This document shows, piece after piece, positions 6,894 to 15,298 of a stretch of DNA of 23,489 bases. The position numbers and the translations under genes were made by a program. Source of the DNA: CAYREE01 sp964423225 (GTDB lineage Archaea; Altiarchaeota; Altiarchaeia; IMC4; SCGC-AAA252-I15); NCBI GenBank assembly GCA_964423225.1, contig CAYREE010000019.1, positions 1-23,489 of the forward strand. The letters run 5' to 3'. How positions within the stretch are numbered: the stretch's first letter is position 1; the number at the start of each line of letters is the position of its first letter. The notes beneath the pieces were generated by a model, which was not told the DNA's origin, did not search any database, and saw only the letters and a list, made by a program, of their open reading frames with translations.

Positions 6894-8543
6894 ATGGATG
6901 AATTTAAAAAATTAGGATTATCTGATGAGACAATCGATGTATTGATAAAAAAGGGTTTTACAGAACCTTCACCTATCCAAGAGAAAACAATCCCTATTCT
7001 TCTAAAGGGAGATCATGATGTCGTTGGACGAGCTAATACCGGTACGGGTAAAACAGCTTGTTTTGCACTACCCATCCTTGAAAACCTGGTGGAAAGCAAG
7101 AATGTTCAAGCATTGATTCTGACACCTACAAGAGAGCTTGCAGTCCAAGTTACAAATGAAATCAGATCCTTAAGCGGAGATAGAAGAGTAAGGGTCACAA
7201 CAATCTATGGTGGAACCTCAATTAGAAATCAGATCAATGAATTAAGAAGGGGGATTGATATCGTGGTTGGAACTCCCGGTCGAGTAATGGATTTGATGGA
7301 TAGGAAGGTGTTAGATATCAGTAATATATCATATGCGGTTTTGGACGAGGCTGATGAGATGCTCAACATGGGTTTTGTCGATGATATGAAAGAGATCCTC
7401 AAGCAAACAAACAGTGATAAAAAGATGCTTATGTTCTCGGCAACAATGCCTAAAGAGATTCTAAGGATCGCAGAGAGATTCATGCGAGAATATGAGATGA
7501 TAACGGTCGAGGAAACGTCTCTTGCAGTTGACCTCGTCGATCAAGTTTATTTTGATATTAAGGGGAAGGATAGGTATGCAGCAATTAGAAGAATTGTTGT
7601 TGCTATGCCCGAATTTTACGGGATTATCTTCTGTAAAACAAAGATTGAGGTGGATGCATTAGCACACAAGCTGGTTGGAGATAATTATCCGGCTGCAGCA
7701 CTTCACGGAGACATATCCCAGGCGCAGAGAGAGAATATTTTAAGGCAATTCAAGAATAAGAGGATAAAAATATTGATTGCAACTGATGTTGCGGCCAGGG
7801 GGATTGATGTTAACGATCTTACCGTTGTGATTAATCATTCTCTGCCTCAAACACCCGAACTCTACATACATCGGATTGGAAGGACTGGAAGGATGGGAAA
7901 TCGGGGGAATGCTATCACATTTTTAATACCTTCTGAAAGGAGAGGATTAAAACCTATCGAAAGGCTGATCAATCAAAAAATACCGAAGGGTGAACTACCT
8001 ACAATACAATCAACCATAAATTCTAAGAAAGAGCAGATCGAATCAGTTATCAGAGAACTATTGGAATCAAAAAAGTATAACGAATATACTGAAGTCGCGG
8101 AAAGACTAGTAAGAGGCAATAATCCTGAAAAAGTGATTGCCTGTGTACTTCAATACGCTTTCAAGAATGAATTGGATTCAGAAAGTTACAAGGATATTGA
8201 GACAATATCTGGGAAAGACAGGGCTGATGGCGGAGACAGGCGTTCGAGAAGGGGTAGAAAGGGTCGTGGCAGAGGTAGAGGCAGAAAACGGTATTCTGAT
8301 AAGAGAAAAAGTTATGACAAGAAAAAAGGATCCAGTAAAAGAAATAAGTCTGATAGAGACTATTCAAATAAAAGAAAAGATTCTGTAAAAACCAGTGAGT
8401 CTAAGAGAAAGAGTAAATCTAGTGGAAATGAATCGGATAATAGAGGAAGTTCTGATGGAAAGGATACTCACTCAAACAACCAAAGCAAATATTTTAAACC
8501 AGGTAATAGACAAGAAAAACGCAGAAAATCAAAAAGAAGATAA
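6894..8543 (+). CDS. DEAD-box ATP-dependent RNA helicase
   Basis: The 549-residue protein has all core motifs: Q motif (FKKLGL...GFTEPSPIQ, 4-29), motif I ANTGTGKT (47-54), Ia PTRELA (78-83), Ib TPGR (127-130), II DEAD (151-154), III SAT (182-184), IV region IIFCKTK (244-250), V ATDVAARGID (296-305) and VI HRIGRTGR (326-333). It unwinds short RNA duplexes using ATP. After residue 440 comes a ~105-residue low-complexity tail that is very rich in Arg, Gly, Lys and Ser (RGRKGRGRGRGRKR), typical of RNA-binding extensions in CshA/DeaD-like helicases with roles in ribosome assembly, RNA decay and cold adaptation. The stop is 57 bases before the next gene, which has its own TATA-like sequence. The specific role is inferred from the family. 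Confidence 0.95.
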   Translation: MDEFKKLGLSDETIDVLIKKGFTEPSPIQEKTIPILLKGDHDVVGRANTGTGKTACFALPILENLVESKNVQALILTPTRELAVQVTNEIRSLSGDRRVRVTTIYGGTSIRNQINELRRGIDIVVGTPGRVMDLMDRKVLDISNISYAVLDEADEMLNMGFVDDMKEILKQTNSDKKMLMFSATMPKEILRIAERFMREYEMITVEETSLAVDLVDQVYFDIKGKDRYAAIRRIVVAMPEFYGIIFCKTKIEVDALAHKLVGDNYPAAALHGDISQAQRENILRQFKNKRIKILIATDVAARGIDVNDLTVVINHSLPQTPELYIHRIGRTGRMGNRGNAITFLIPSERRGLKPIERLINQKIPKGELPTIQSTINSKKEQIESVIRELLESKKYNEYTEVAERLVRGNNPEKVIACVLQYAFKNELDSESYKDIETISGKDRADGGDRRSRRGRKGRGRGRGRKRYSDKRKSYDKKKGSSKRNKSDRDYSNKRKDSVKTSESKRKSKSSGNESDNRGSSDGKDTHSNNQSKYFKPGNRQEKRRKSKRR

Positions 8544-8600
8544 CTCCAACATACAAATAAAAAAAAAACATATTTTATATTTTACTTCACAATAGCTCAT

Positions 8601-9890
8601 ATGATTAGAAGAATTATTACTGCTTTTTTCATACTAATTATATTTACATCTTTAGCCCACGCCAGTAATGAGGCTAGCATGAAGGTTGCTAGACAGGTTG
8701 TATCAGAATTCGGTGAATCCTGGGGCTATAAGAGCGATAAGACGGGTAAAAGCTTTGAGACATATTCACAAGACCATTTTTTCTCAACAAAAAAGTTGAA
8801 AGGTGATGAGCCTAGCAGCGGTTATGGATCAGCAACATGGCTGCAGATAGTATACCGGCCAGACTTATCACGGAACCTCGAGAAAATTTTAAGGGGCGAC
8901 AAGCAGGAAGGTCCATCAACCGTCTTGGATGAGAGAGTCAGACTCGAACATGAGGGGATGGGAGCTGGAAAACATGTGACAATAAGCAGACCATGGTATA
9001 ACAATGAAAAATATGAGAATGACCACCTGGTTCACTTCCTTTATGGTGTAGAGTGCATTGATGATGGATTATTCATTACAGTCAGCATCAAGGATAGGCT
9101 GAAAAACAAGGCACCTAACCAGGAATATTACATGTCTGATGCGAAGAAGATTATAAGCCAGACACTCGTGAAGCTACGTAGTAAGGGCTTGTGTCCACCG
9201 ATAAAAGGGGGTGTATCTGGCGGGGATGAAACGCTTGTCAACGACAAGGAACTATGGGATAGGGTTAAAGAGAAGTGCCGGTCGAAGAACCAGCACCCAG
9301 AATTAACTGAACAGGAATTTCTCGCCTATCTAAGACGTATGGAGACTGTGAATTCCGACATGGATTGGAGGAAGCTCATCGCAAAGATGCATGAGAGAGC
9401 ATACCCACATGACACCAATAAAACGCTTCCTTGGCCCCTCGACGATGTATTATTATTCTTGCATGGGCCTGAAACGGACGGTTATCAGAATGTTTCTACA
9501 CTCTGTTTCTTTGAGCCTAAGTTCGTTAATGGCAGGGATGGAAAACAGATTGATATCACGCATTCTTATGCGGGATTAAGGGGTGCTTTGAATAGGAGGG
9601 GCTGGCGTAGATGGTCTATGATACGGACTAATACTCATTGGGGTGATACATGGCAGGTGGCAACACACTTCGGAAGGAGAGTCCGTAGCCTATTCACCAT
9701 ACCAGCCGAAGATTTCGCACCTCCAAACCAAAGGCGAGGAGACGATGTGGGCATATGGATGACGAATTATTACAGCAAATCAGAGAATAAGGATAAACCA
9801 CTATCACAAGCATACAGTGAATATTTCAATCGGCCACGAGACACAGGACTACTTAATAGGATATCCTCACAGGGATTAAATTCACTTTAA
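8601..9890 (+). CDS. Secreted hypothetical protein, 429 aa
   Basis: A clear signal peptide (MIRRIITAFFILIIFTSLAHA) is followed by a ~408-residue soluble region with no further membrane segment. The mature part contains few Cys (in VECIDDG, GLCPPI, EKCRSK and TLCFFEP) and several Trp-rich stretches (RRGWRRWSMIRTNTHWGDTWQV). No domain was recognised. A Gly-rich hinge (IKGGVSGGDE, about 207-216) may separate two halves. A TATA-like TTTTATAT at 8573-8580 places the transcription start at or near the ATG at 8601, so the mRNA is probably leaderless. Codon use looks like the neighbouring genes. The convergent lipoprotein gene shares a terminator-like palindrome with it. Confidence 0.75.
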   Translation: MIRRIITAFFILIIFTSLAHASNEASMKVARQVVSEFGESWGYKSDKTGKSFETYSQDHFFSTKKLKGDEPSSGYGSATWLQIVYRPDLSRNLEKILRGDKQEGPSTVLDERVRLEHEGMGAGKHVTISRPWYNNEKYENDHLVHFLYGVECIDDGLFITVSIKDRLKNKAPNQEYYMSDAKKIISQTLVKLRSKGLCPPIKGGVSGGDETLVNDKELWDRVKEKCRSKNQHPELTEQEFLAYLRRMETVNSDMDWRKLIAKMHERAYPHDTNKTLPWPLDDVLLFLHGPETDGYQNVSTLCFFEPKFVNGRDGKQIDITHSYAGLRGALNRRGWRRWSMIRTNTHWGDTWQVATHFGRRVRSLFTIPAEDFAPPNQRRGDDVGIWMTNYYSKSENKDKPLSQAYSEYFNRPRDTGLLNRISSQGLNSL

Positions 9891-9892
9891 TA

Positions 9893-9910
9893 AAATAAAA
9901 TATTTTATTT
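9893..9910. terminator. Bidirectional A/T palindrome between convergent genes
   Basis: AAATAAAATATTTTATTT is a perfect 18-bp palindrome located just after the stop of the secreted protein gene (9890) and 24 bases from the stop of the convergent lipoprotein gene (9934). Each strand offers T-rich RNA ends (further T-run at 9912-9916), which fits the oligo-T termination signals of archaea on both strands. Confidence 0.5.
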
Positions 9911-9933
9911 ATTTTTAATCAAGATTTATGGTT

Positions 9934-10455
9934 TTAGCCGATATTCATTTTTATGTTTTTATCATTAGTGTCGGTTAGAGTTCCTTTTCCATTGACTAGG
10001 GTTCCCTTCATGGTCGCTCCTTTATATTCGACTCGTTTTTCGTTAGTATATTTGTACCAGGTGTAGGTTATCGTCACTTCGAGGGTTTCTTCATTAATTT
10101 GTTTTTTGGTATATGATCCACCAGCCTCAAAATCATCAGCAACTTCATGGAATGTCCCATCTTTTTTCCATTCAATACTTGCTTTTTTCCCGCTTTTTAC
10201 GATGGAGGTTTTTGTACCGTAAAGTAGTGTATGGGGGGGTGATGGTGATTTGTTAAGTGTTGTTTTCGGTGTATCGTTTGTTATTTCTTCACCTGTCTCC
10301 TCATCGAAAAACTTCATTTTCCCATCATCTGGATCATCCTCACTAGCCTGAGTTGTCTCTGTTGATTCGTCCGTCTTTTCAGATACAATATCACGATCCT
10401 CAGTACACCCACTGAAAAACACAAGAAGTATGATAAAAAATATTAATTTTTTCAT
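9934..10455 (-). CDS. Putative lipoprotein, 173 aa
   Basis: The N-terminus MKKLIFFIILLVFFSGC is a short signal sequence ending in a lipobox-like FSGC, so Cys17 would be lipid-modified and the protein held outside the membrane. Residues 18-75 are very acidic and Thr/Ser-rich (EKTDESTETTQASEDDPDDG), probably a flexible linker. Residues 75-173 have alternating polar and hydrophobic residues with the look of a beta-sheet domain (KKDGTFHEVADDFEAGGSYTKKQINEE). The function is unknown. A TATA-like TTTATTTAAGG around 10484-10494 on the minus strand fits a short leader before the ATG at 10455. Confidence 0.75.
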   Translation of the reverse strand: MKKLIFFIILLVFFSGCTEDRDIVSEKTDESTETTQASEDDPDDGKMKFFDEETGEEITNDTPKTTLNKSPSPPHTLLYGTKTSIVKSGKKASIEWKKDGTFHEVADDFEAGGSYTKKQINEETLEVTITYTWYKYTNEKRVEYKGATMKGTLVNGKGTLTDTNDKNIKMNIG

Positions 10456-10523
10456 TTCTAATCCAGTTTATATGACCAATACCTTAAATAAATGAAGACG
10501 ATTAGATATTCTAGAGATAGAAG

Positions 10524-11390
10524 ATGGCTGAAGTGGACGAGATACTATATGAAAAGCTAAGAAGTTGGAGGCAATCTATAGCAAGGGAGAAAAACTATGA
10601 AGTTTACATGGTGTTACAAAATAAAGCATTAGAAGAAATAGCTGAGAAAAAACCATCAAGCGAAACTCAACTGCTTTCAATCAAGGGAGTCGGACCAAGA
10701 AAGATTGAATTATATGGAGAAGATCTACTGAACATCATTACTGAACATGTGAAAAACCCTTCGGCATCACCTAAAACTAAGGGTAAAAAAAATATGCTTG
10801 AGGCAAAGGTATTGAGAGTCCGGCTTGCAGGGGAAAAATCCAATGATCCATTCCAGTCAATATGGCTTGAGAATGAGAGGGGATCATTCGTACTGCTTTT
10901 GCTTGGAGAAAACATCAACAGATTCAAAAAAGACGACAGACTACTAATCAAAGGATATACGATTACTCGAACAGGACCCCCAGCATTTATGAAACTACTA
11001 AAAAACGGTGAAATTGATTTAATAAAAACCATAGAATCTAAAAGCAGCTTTGACATAACATATGTAGAATACTCTGACGAAGAAATCTCCAGTCTTTTCA
11101 CGCAAAAAAACTCCAGGATAGTCAAACACGGAAAGTTAAACTATATACGCTTAAAAGGGCTGGTAACCATGCCTAAAAGCGAAACAGATATAAGATACAC
11201 GATATACCTTCTCAAACAAGAAGGATCATATATCCTGCAGGTTTCAAATGGATTCAAAAAGCATCATTTCAAATCATCCAGGCTAGAAAACCTTGAGAAA
11301 GTCGCAGAAGACGAAGACCAATTATACGAGATAATCCACCAGACTATCCATAGTCAAATCAGAGGGGGTATGAAGCTAACCAAGGATTGA
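10524..11390 (+). CDS. HRDC-domain protein with a possible OB fold
   Basis: Residues 5-75 match an HRDC domain (LRSWRQSIAREKNYEVYMVLQNKALEEIAEKKP ... LLSIKGVGPRKIELYGEDLL), the helical nucleic-acid-binding module found at the C-terminus of RecQ helicases and RNase D. After a basic linker (SPKTKGKK, about 83-90), residues 92-180 alternate strands in a way compatible with an OB fold (AKVLRVRLAG, SFVLLLLGENINRFKKDDRLLIKGY). The last ~100 residues are not recognised. No helicase or nuclease motifs are present, so this would be a DNA- or RNA-binding accessory protein rather than an enzyme. The HRDC call is solid. The OB fold is an inference. Confidence 0.8.
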   Translation: MAEVDEILYEKLRSWRQSIAREKNYEVYMVLQNKALEEIAEKKPSSETQLLSIKGVGPRKIELYGEDLLNIITEHVKNPSASPKTKGKKNMLEAKVLRVRLAGEKSNDPFQSIWLENERGSFVLLLLGENINRFKKDDRLLIKGYTITRTGPPAFMKLLKNGEIDLIKTIESKSSFDITYVEYSDEEISSLFTQKNSRIVKHGKLNYIRLKGLVTMPKSETDIRYTIYLLKQEGSYILQVSNGFKKHHFKSSRLENLEKVAEDEDQLYEIIHQTIHSQIRGGMKLTKD

Positions 11391-11413
11391 AACTGGGAAA
11401 AATGTCCTTGTTT

Positions 11414-11974
11414 TTATTTAATCCATTTTAGGATTTTGGTTTCTCTTGGTTTTGATTCTGGTTCTTCTGCTGGATAACCGAATATTAATGGGGCTACTAG
11501 CTCATGGTTTTCAGGGACACCGATTTCTGTAAGAGTCTCTGGACTCATGTTTAGAAATGATGCGAATCCTATGAAACAAGACCCTAATCCAAGATCATAC
11601 GCCTTAAGGAACATGTTTTGCGCGAGTAATCCACTATCAAGTAGATTCACGTCACGCATCATAGGCTCTTTCTTCTCGATTAATACGAGTATCAATAGCG
11701 GCGCACCATAGAATATCACATCATCCTCAGTACTCATCCGTTCTTTAAATGCTGACGCCCATTCCTGCTGTAAAACAAGCTCCTTAGTCTTATCAGACAA
11801 TTTATTGATCGTCTCCCTATCCTGGATCACTATAAACCTCCAAGGTTGATAATTCATCCCGGAAGGTGCGCAAACACCTGCATCCAATAACTCATCAACC
11901 AACTCTTTAGATAACGGCTCATCCTTATAAACCCTTATACTTCTCCTACCCGTAACACAAACATCAAAATCCAT
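11414..11974 (-). CDS. Nitroreductase-family FMN-dependent oxidoreductase
   Basis: The 186-residue protein carries the nitroreductase signatures: RRSIRVYKDEPL near the N-terminus (FMN phosphate and ring contacts), APSGMNYQPWRF (about 37-48), LGLGSCFIG and the C-terminal LIFGYPAEEP. Such enzymes reduce nitro-compounds, quinones or flavins with NAD(P)H as homodimers. The frame extends upstream to 12061, but the extra 29 residues have no family support. The ATG at 11974 has a Shine-Dalgarno-like AGGTGTG upstream and starts directly with the conserved N-terminus. A 22-bp inverted repeat (11991-12012) spans the likely TATA region, hinting at repression by an unknown regulator. The in vivo substrate is not known. 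Confidence 0.9.
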   Translation of the reverse strand: MDFDVCVTGRRSIRVYKDEPLSKELVDELLDAGVCAPSGMNYQPWRFIVIQDRETINKLSDKTKELVLQQEWASAFKERMSTEDDVIFYGAPLLILVLIEKKEPMMRDVNLLDSGLLAQNMFLKAYDLGLGSCFIGFASFLNMSPETLTEIGVPENHELVAPLIFGYPAEEPESKPRETKILKWIK

Positions 11975-11990
11975 TAAAAACACACCTGTA

Positions 11991-12012
11991 TGGATAAAAT
12001 ATAACATATCCA
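11991..12012 (-). promoter_or_regulatory. Inverted repeat over the nitroreductase promoter
   Basis: TGGATA-N10-TATCCA spans 11991-12012. On the minus strand its middle reads TGTTATATTT, a TATA-like sequence 17-38 bases upstream of the ATG at 11974. A dimeric repressor bound here would block TBP. The repeat is seen directly. Its function is inferred. Confidence 0.4.
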
Positions 12013-12038
12013 ATAATAAACAAAGAGAAAAAAAACTT

Positions 12039-12066
12039 GGGCCTGATAAGACGCGAAACACCTTTT
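12039..12066 (+). other. Partial relative of the structured element (5' part only)
   Basis: GGGCCTGATAAGACGC (12039-12054) matches the 5' part of the structured element at 22973-22988 in 14 of 16 positions. After GAAAC it goes straight into ACCTTTT (12060-12066), which matches the 3' end of that element. Both internal hairpins are absent. It may be a remnant or a minimal form. It lies in the leader region of the tautomerase gene. Confidence 0.3.
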
Positions 12067-12113
12067 AGGATTTCTTTAACTTGAAAGTCAAATGTTTCCA
12101 ACGGTGAACAATG

Positions 12114-12299
12114 ATGCCTGTTGTAAAGATTGACATATTAAGTGGAAAAACGAAGGAACAGAAGCAGAAGATGGTTGAGGGTGTTACGGCCGCCATAAAC
12201 GAGGCCACAGGCGTAACTCCTGAAAAGATTTGGATAATCATAAACGATGTGGAAGCCGAAAACTGGGCGAACAATGGGAAATTAAAAACAAATCAGTGA
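12114..12299 (+). CDS. 4-oxalocrotonate tautomerase-family protein, 61 aa
   Basis: The sequence is of 4-OT length and pattern: MPVVKIDILSGKTKEQKQKMVEGVTAAINEATGV...IWIIINDVEAENWANNG. Enzymes of this family use the amino-terminal Pro, exposed after Met removal, as catalytic base and work as hexamers on 2-oxo acid tautomers. There are two adjacent ATG codons (12111 and 12114). Only the second gives an N-terminal Met-Pro, and therefore a functional Pro1, so I choose it. A Shine-Dalgarno-like GGTGA lies at 12102-12106. The two Arg residues that bind the substrate carboxylates in classical 4-OT (R11, R39) appear as Lys and Trp/Ile, so the substrate may differ. The gene ends 27 bases from the convergent sulfite reductase stop. 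Confidence 0.85.
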   Translation: MPVVKIDILSGKTKEQKQKMVEGVTAAINEATGVTPEKIWIIINDVEAENWANNGKLKTNQ

Positions 12300-12326
12300 A
12301 GCGGAGTATGGGCCCGGATGATGATT

Positions 12327-13109
12327 CTAAGTCACATATACTTGTTTTGAGTAAATGGGGATAGATTTTATGTTTGGTTTGGGTGTAATGCCGATTTCAC
12401 TTAGAAAGTTATCTTTGCCGTATTCATCAATTAGGTTTGAGAGTCGTTGTCTTGGTTTAGCATTCTCTTTGAAGAAGTGCACAACCTTTGGTATGAGTTC
12501 TAATGCCTCATCCTCAGAGAAGATATTGTCTAGTTTAAATCCTATGCGAGTATCACGCCCTCCACGTCCACCAAGATATATTACATATCCGATTTTCTGT
12601 TGTCCATCAACTAAGCCTACTGCTCCATGCAATCCTATTTCAGAGCATTGTGCACGAGTGCAAGCGTTAGGGCATCCAGAGACAACAATCTTAAATTTAT
12701 GGGGTAAGTCCATCCCAGTCAAAATACCTACTTCTTGTTCAAGCCGTCTTGAAAACTCGAAGGTGTTAACCAATCCCCGTTTACACCAGTTATTGCCAGG
12801 ACATGAAGTCGTAGCACGTAGACGTGGACCGGAATTTCCGACATTAATACCATGGTCAGATAATATCGCTTCTATCTCTGATATTTTCTCATAGGGGATA
12901 AACGGTATCTCTATGCCTTGACGAGTTGTCATATGGAGTATGTCCCGGCCATATTCTTTTGCGATTTTACCCAATATCGTCAATTGTTCCCCTGTATAGT
13001 TACCAGCAATTTTACGTGTTCGCAGAGTAAATATACCCTCTGTTCTTGATCTTAAAAATCCTCTCTTCTTAGTAGCATCATAGTCCAGTTTGCTATAGTC
13101 AACCGCCAT
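12327..13109 (-). CDS. Small assimilatory-type sulfite reductase (siroheme/4Fe-4S)
   Basis: The 260-residue protein is one sulfite/nitrite reductase module. It has an N-terminal ferredoxin-like half (FTLRTRKIAGNYTGEQL ... HMTTRQGIEIPF, about 27-70) and the siroheme/4Fe-4S site with Cys103-x5-Cys109 (TTSCPGNNWCKRG) and Cys146-x3-Cys150 (VSGCPNACTRAQ). This short, single-module form is known as a low-molecular-weight or group I dissimilatory-like enzyme of anaerobes and methanogens. It has no extra ferredoxin domain, so electrons must come from a separate donor. It would reduce sulfite to sulfide with six electrons. It is the last gene of the cysH operon; its ATG overlaps hemL by 11 bases, and GGAGG lies just upstream. 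Reduction of nitrite is possible but less likely given the operon. Confidence 0.9.
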   Translation of the reverse strand: MAVDYSKLDYDATKKRGFLRSRTEGIFTLRTRKIAGNYTGEQLTILGKIAKEYGRDILHMTTRQGIEIPFIPYEKISEIEAILSDHGINVGNSGPRLRATTSCPGNNWCKRGLVNTFEFSRRLEQEVGILTGMDLPHKFKIVVSGCPNACTRAQCSEIGLHGAVGLVDGQQKIGYVIYLGGRGGRDTRIGFKLDNIFSEDEALELIPKVVHFFKENAKPRQRLSNLIDEYGKDNFLSEIGITPKPNIKSIPIYSKQVYVT

Positions 13110-14355
13110 TACTGCCTACCTCCAATTTATTAAAGGCTTTTGTTATTGATTTTTTAGTGTGTTCAATGTTTTTTTTATTGTGTACATGGGATACAAAGTT
13201 TACCTCATATGGAGAAGGAGAAAAAACCACTCCCTGAGCGAGCAATTCCTTGTAAAAAACTTCAAACAAATGAGTATTTGTAAACTTGATTGAAAACATT
13301 GATTTAAACCTGTTTACTTCGACCTTAACCCGTGATTTATCTGCTTTATCCAAGATGTGATTAACAATTTCGGATGAATATTCACTGCTACGAACATATC
13401 CTATAGGATTTTTTTGTAATTCCTCTAATGTTGCTATACCTGCAGTCATAACCAAACCGTTGCCTGCAAAGGTAGAGGCTTGATAAACATCGCCCAGGGG
13501 GGATAATTGTCTCATAATATGTGCCTTTGCAGCATATGCGCCTATTGGTAGTCCTCCGCCGATGATCTTTCCCAATACAATGAAGTCGGGGATGATTTTC
13601 ACAAGTGATGAGAAAGAGCCCCAGTGAAAGCGAAAACCTGTTATTACTTCATCGAAGATTAGTAATGAACCGTTCTTTTTTGTCAGTTGTCTAGCATGTT
13701 TTAAGAATTTTTTATCAAATGGGACCACCCCATAGTTTCCTCCTACCGGCTCTATAATTACTGCTGCAATCCTGTCAGCGTATTTATTAAAAACCTTATC
13801 CAGAATTGATGTATTACCATAGGGGATACTAACAGTGTTTTTTGTGCTTGCCTTTGGTACTCCCTTGCTACTGGGGATATTAAACGAAGCTAGTCCAGAT
13901 CCGCCCTTTACAAGTAGATAGTCAGCATGCCCGTGGTAAGCATGGTCACATTTAACTATAATATCTCGCCTTGTGTATCCTCGGGATAATCTTATCGCCC
14001 CCATCACAGCTTCAGTCCCGGAATTGACAAACCTTATTTTATCAATAAAGGGTATTGCCAATTTTATTAGTTCAGCTAATATAATCTCGTCCTTATGGGT
14101 TAGTCCAAAAGTCCAACCCTGAGGCAATTTATTTTTTATTGATTTGCAGACTTGTGGAGGAGAATGCCCTAATATGTTGGCGCCAAAAGACATGATGTAA
14201 TCGATGAGTTTATTGCCATCGACATCGAATAGGTATTGTCCCTTACCCCCACTGATCAGTAAAGGATCCTTGTTGACATTCTTAAGGGATCTCACAGGGC
14301 TATTTACACCACCTGTTAATGCGTTAAACGCTCGTCTTGTAAGTTTTTCATCCAT
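13099..14355 (-). CDS. hemL: Glutamate-1-semialdehyde 2,1-aminomutase
   Basis: The 418-residue protein has the HemL signatures: GGVNSPVRS (15-23), the phosphate-binding FVNSGTEAVMGAIRLSRGYT (109-128), DEVITGFR (235-242) and the PLP lysine in VLGKIIGGGLPIGAYA (Lys263). It converts glutamate-1-semialdehyde into 5-aminolevulinate, the second step of the C5 pathway, using the product of the glutamyl-tRNA reductase domain encoded three genes upstream. The ATG at 14355 overlaps the end of hemB by 8 bases, and GGAGGG inside hemB provides the ribosome binding site. Its place in the sulfate operon suggests its aminolevulinate is meant for siroheme. Confidence 0.95.
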   Translation of the reverse strand: MDEKLTRRAFNALTGGVNSPVRSLKNVNKDPLLISGGKGQYLFDVDGNKLIDYIMSFGANILGHSPPQVCKSIKNKLPQGWTFGLTHKDEIILAELIKLAIPFIDKIRFVNSGTEAVMGAIRLSRGYTRRDIIVKCDHAYHGHADYLLVKGGSGLASFNIPSSKGVPKASTKNTVSIPYGNTSILDKVFNKYADRIAAVIIEPVGGNYGVVPFDKKFLKHARQLTKKNGSLLIFDEVITGFRFHWGSFSSLVKIIPDFIVLGKIIGGGLPIGAYAAKAHIMRQLSPLGDVYQASTFAGNGLVMTAGIATLEELQKNPIGYVRSSEYSSEIVNHILDKADKSRVKVEVNRFKSMFSIKFTNTHLFEVFYKELLAQGVVFSPSPYEVNFVSHVHNKKNIEHTKKSITKAFNKLEVGSNGG

Positions 14356-15298
14356 TATTATCTGCCCTCCATCTAGCTAGATCCTTGGCATGATATGTGA
14401 TTATCCAGTCAGCCCCAGCACGTTTAATTGCGCTTAATAATTCATGGACAATATCCTGTTCATCCCATGCTCCTGATAGAACACCCTGTTTAACCATAGA
14501 GTATTCTCCGCTGACATTGTAGGCTGTTAGAGGCACATTAGTCTGGGATTGTATTCTCTGGATAATATCCAGATAACACAATGATGGTTTAACCATGACA
14601 GAATCTGCACATTCTAAAATATCATTTTTAACCGCAGACAAAGCACGGGCTGGATGGTTGTAGTCTAACTGATAGCAGGATCTATCTCCAAAAACAGGAC
14701 TGCTTCCCATAGCCTCTCTGAAAGGACTATAGAAAAACGAACAGAATTTCGCAGAATACCCCAAGATTCTGACATTCTCATATCCATTTGCATCAAGTGT
14801 TTGGCGGATTGCCCCTACCTGGCCTTCCATCATTGCAGAAGGGCATACCCAGTTTGCTCCGGCTTCAACATGAGACAATGCCATCTGCGATAATGTGTAG
14901 AGTGTCTTTTCCCTATCGGCTTGCCTGCCATCATCCTGTAATAATGCACAGTGTCCATGGTCTGTGTAAGCACAGATGCAGATATCAGTCAAGATGTCTA
15001 TATCCCTGCTGATTTTCCTGATGGTTTTAACAGCGTAAGAGACAATATTATCCTCTCCCGCTGATTTACCCTCAGAGTCTTTAGAGGACGGGATCCCGAA
15101 CAACAATATCCTTTTAATTCCAAGCTGCAATAGCACATCAATTTCTGATGATAAGTTATTTAGTGATAATCGTGAGATTCCCGGCATTGTTTCTATGGGT
15201 TCATCCTCAGTTATCCCTTCCTTAATAAATATTGGATAAATCACTTCATCTAGGTTAATGAAAGACCAGTCAATTTGTCTCTTCTCAGTTAATCGCAT
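14348..15298 (-). CDS. hemB: Delta-aminolevulinic acid dehydratase (porphobilinogen synthase)
   Basis: The 316-residue protein has both Schiff-base lysines: Lys184 in YSAKFCSFFYSPFR and Lys237 in MVKPSLCYLD. The metal-binding cysteine cluster ICICAYTDHGHC (Cys107, Cys109, Cys117) marks it as a zinc-dependent enzyme rather than the Asp-rich magnesium type. PSAMMEGQVGAIRQTLD matches the active-site segment. It joins two aminolevulinates into porphobilinogen. GAGGTGA, inside the end of the upstream methyltransferase gene, serves as ribosome binding site for the ATG at 15298, and the genes overlap by 14 bases. The length is normal for the family. Confidence 0.95.
   Translation of the reverse strand: MRLTEKRQIDWSFINLDEVIYPIFIKEGITEDEPIETMPGISRLSLNNLSSEIDVLLQLGIKRILLFGIPSSKDSEGKSAGEDNIVSYAVKTIRKISRDIDILTDICICAYTDHGHCALLQDDGRQADREKTLYTLSQMALSHVEAGANWVCPSAMMEGQVGAIRQTLDANGYENVRILGYSAKFCSFFYSPFREAMGSSPVFGDRSCYQLDYNHPARALSAVKNDILECADSVMVKPSLCYLDIIQRIQSQTNVPLTAYNVSGEYSMVKQGVLSGAWDEQDIVHELLSAIKRAGADWIITYHAKDLARWRADNNG

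Noticed and set aside
11975..12061. 29-residue N-terminal extension of the nitroreductase
   Set aside because: It passes through the promoter-like inverted repeat. The ATG at 11974 has a Shine-Dalgarno-like sequence and begins at the conserved family N-terminus.
12317..12350. C/D-box sRNA (box C-like ATGATGA)
   Set aside because: No CTGA box D at a suitable distance downstream and no terminal stem.
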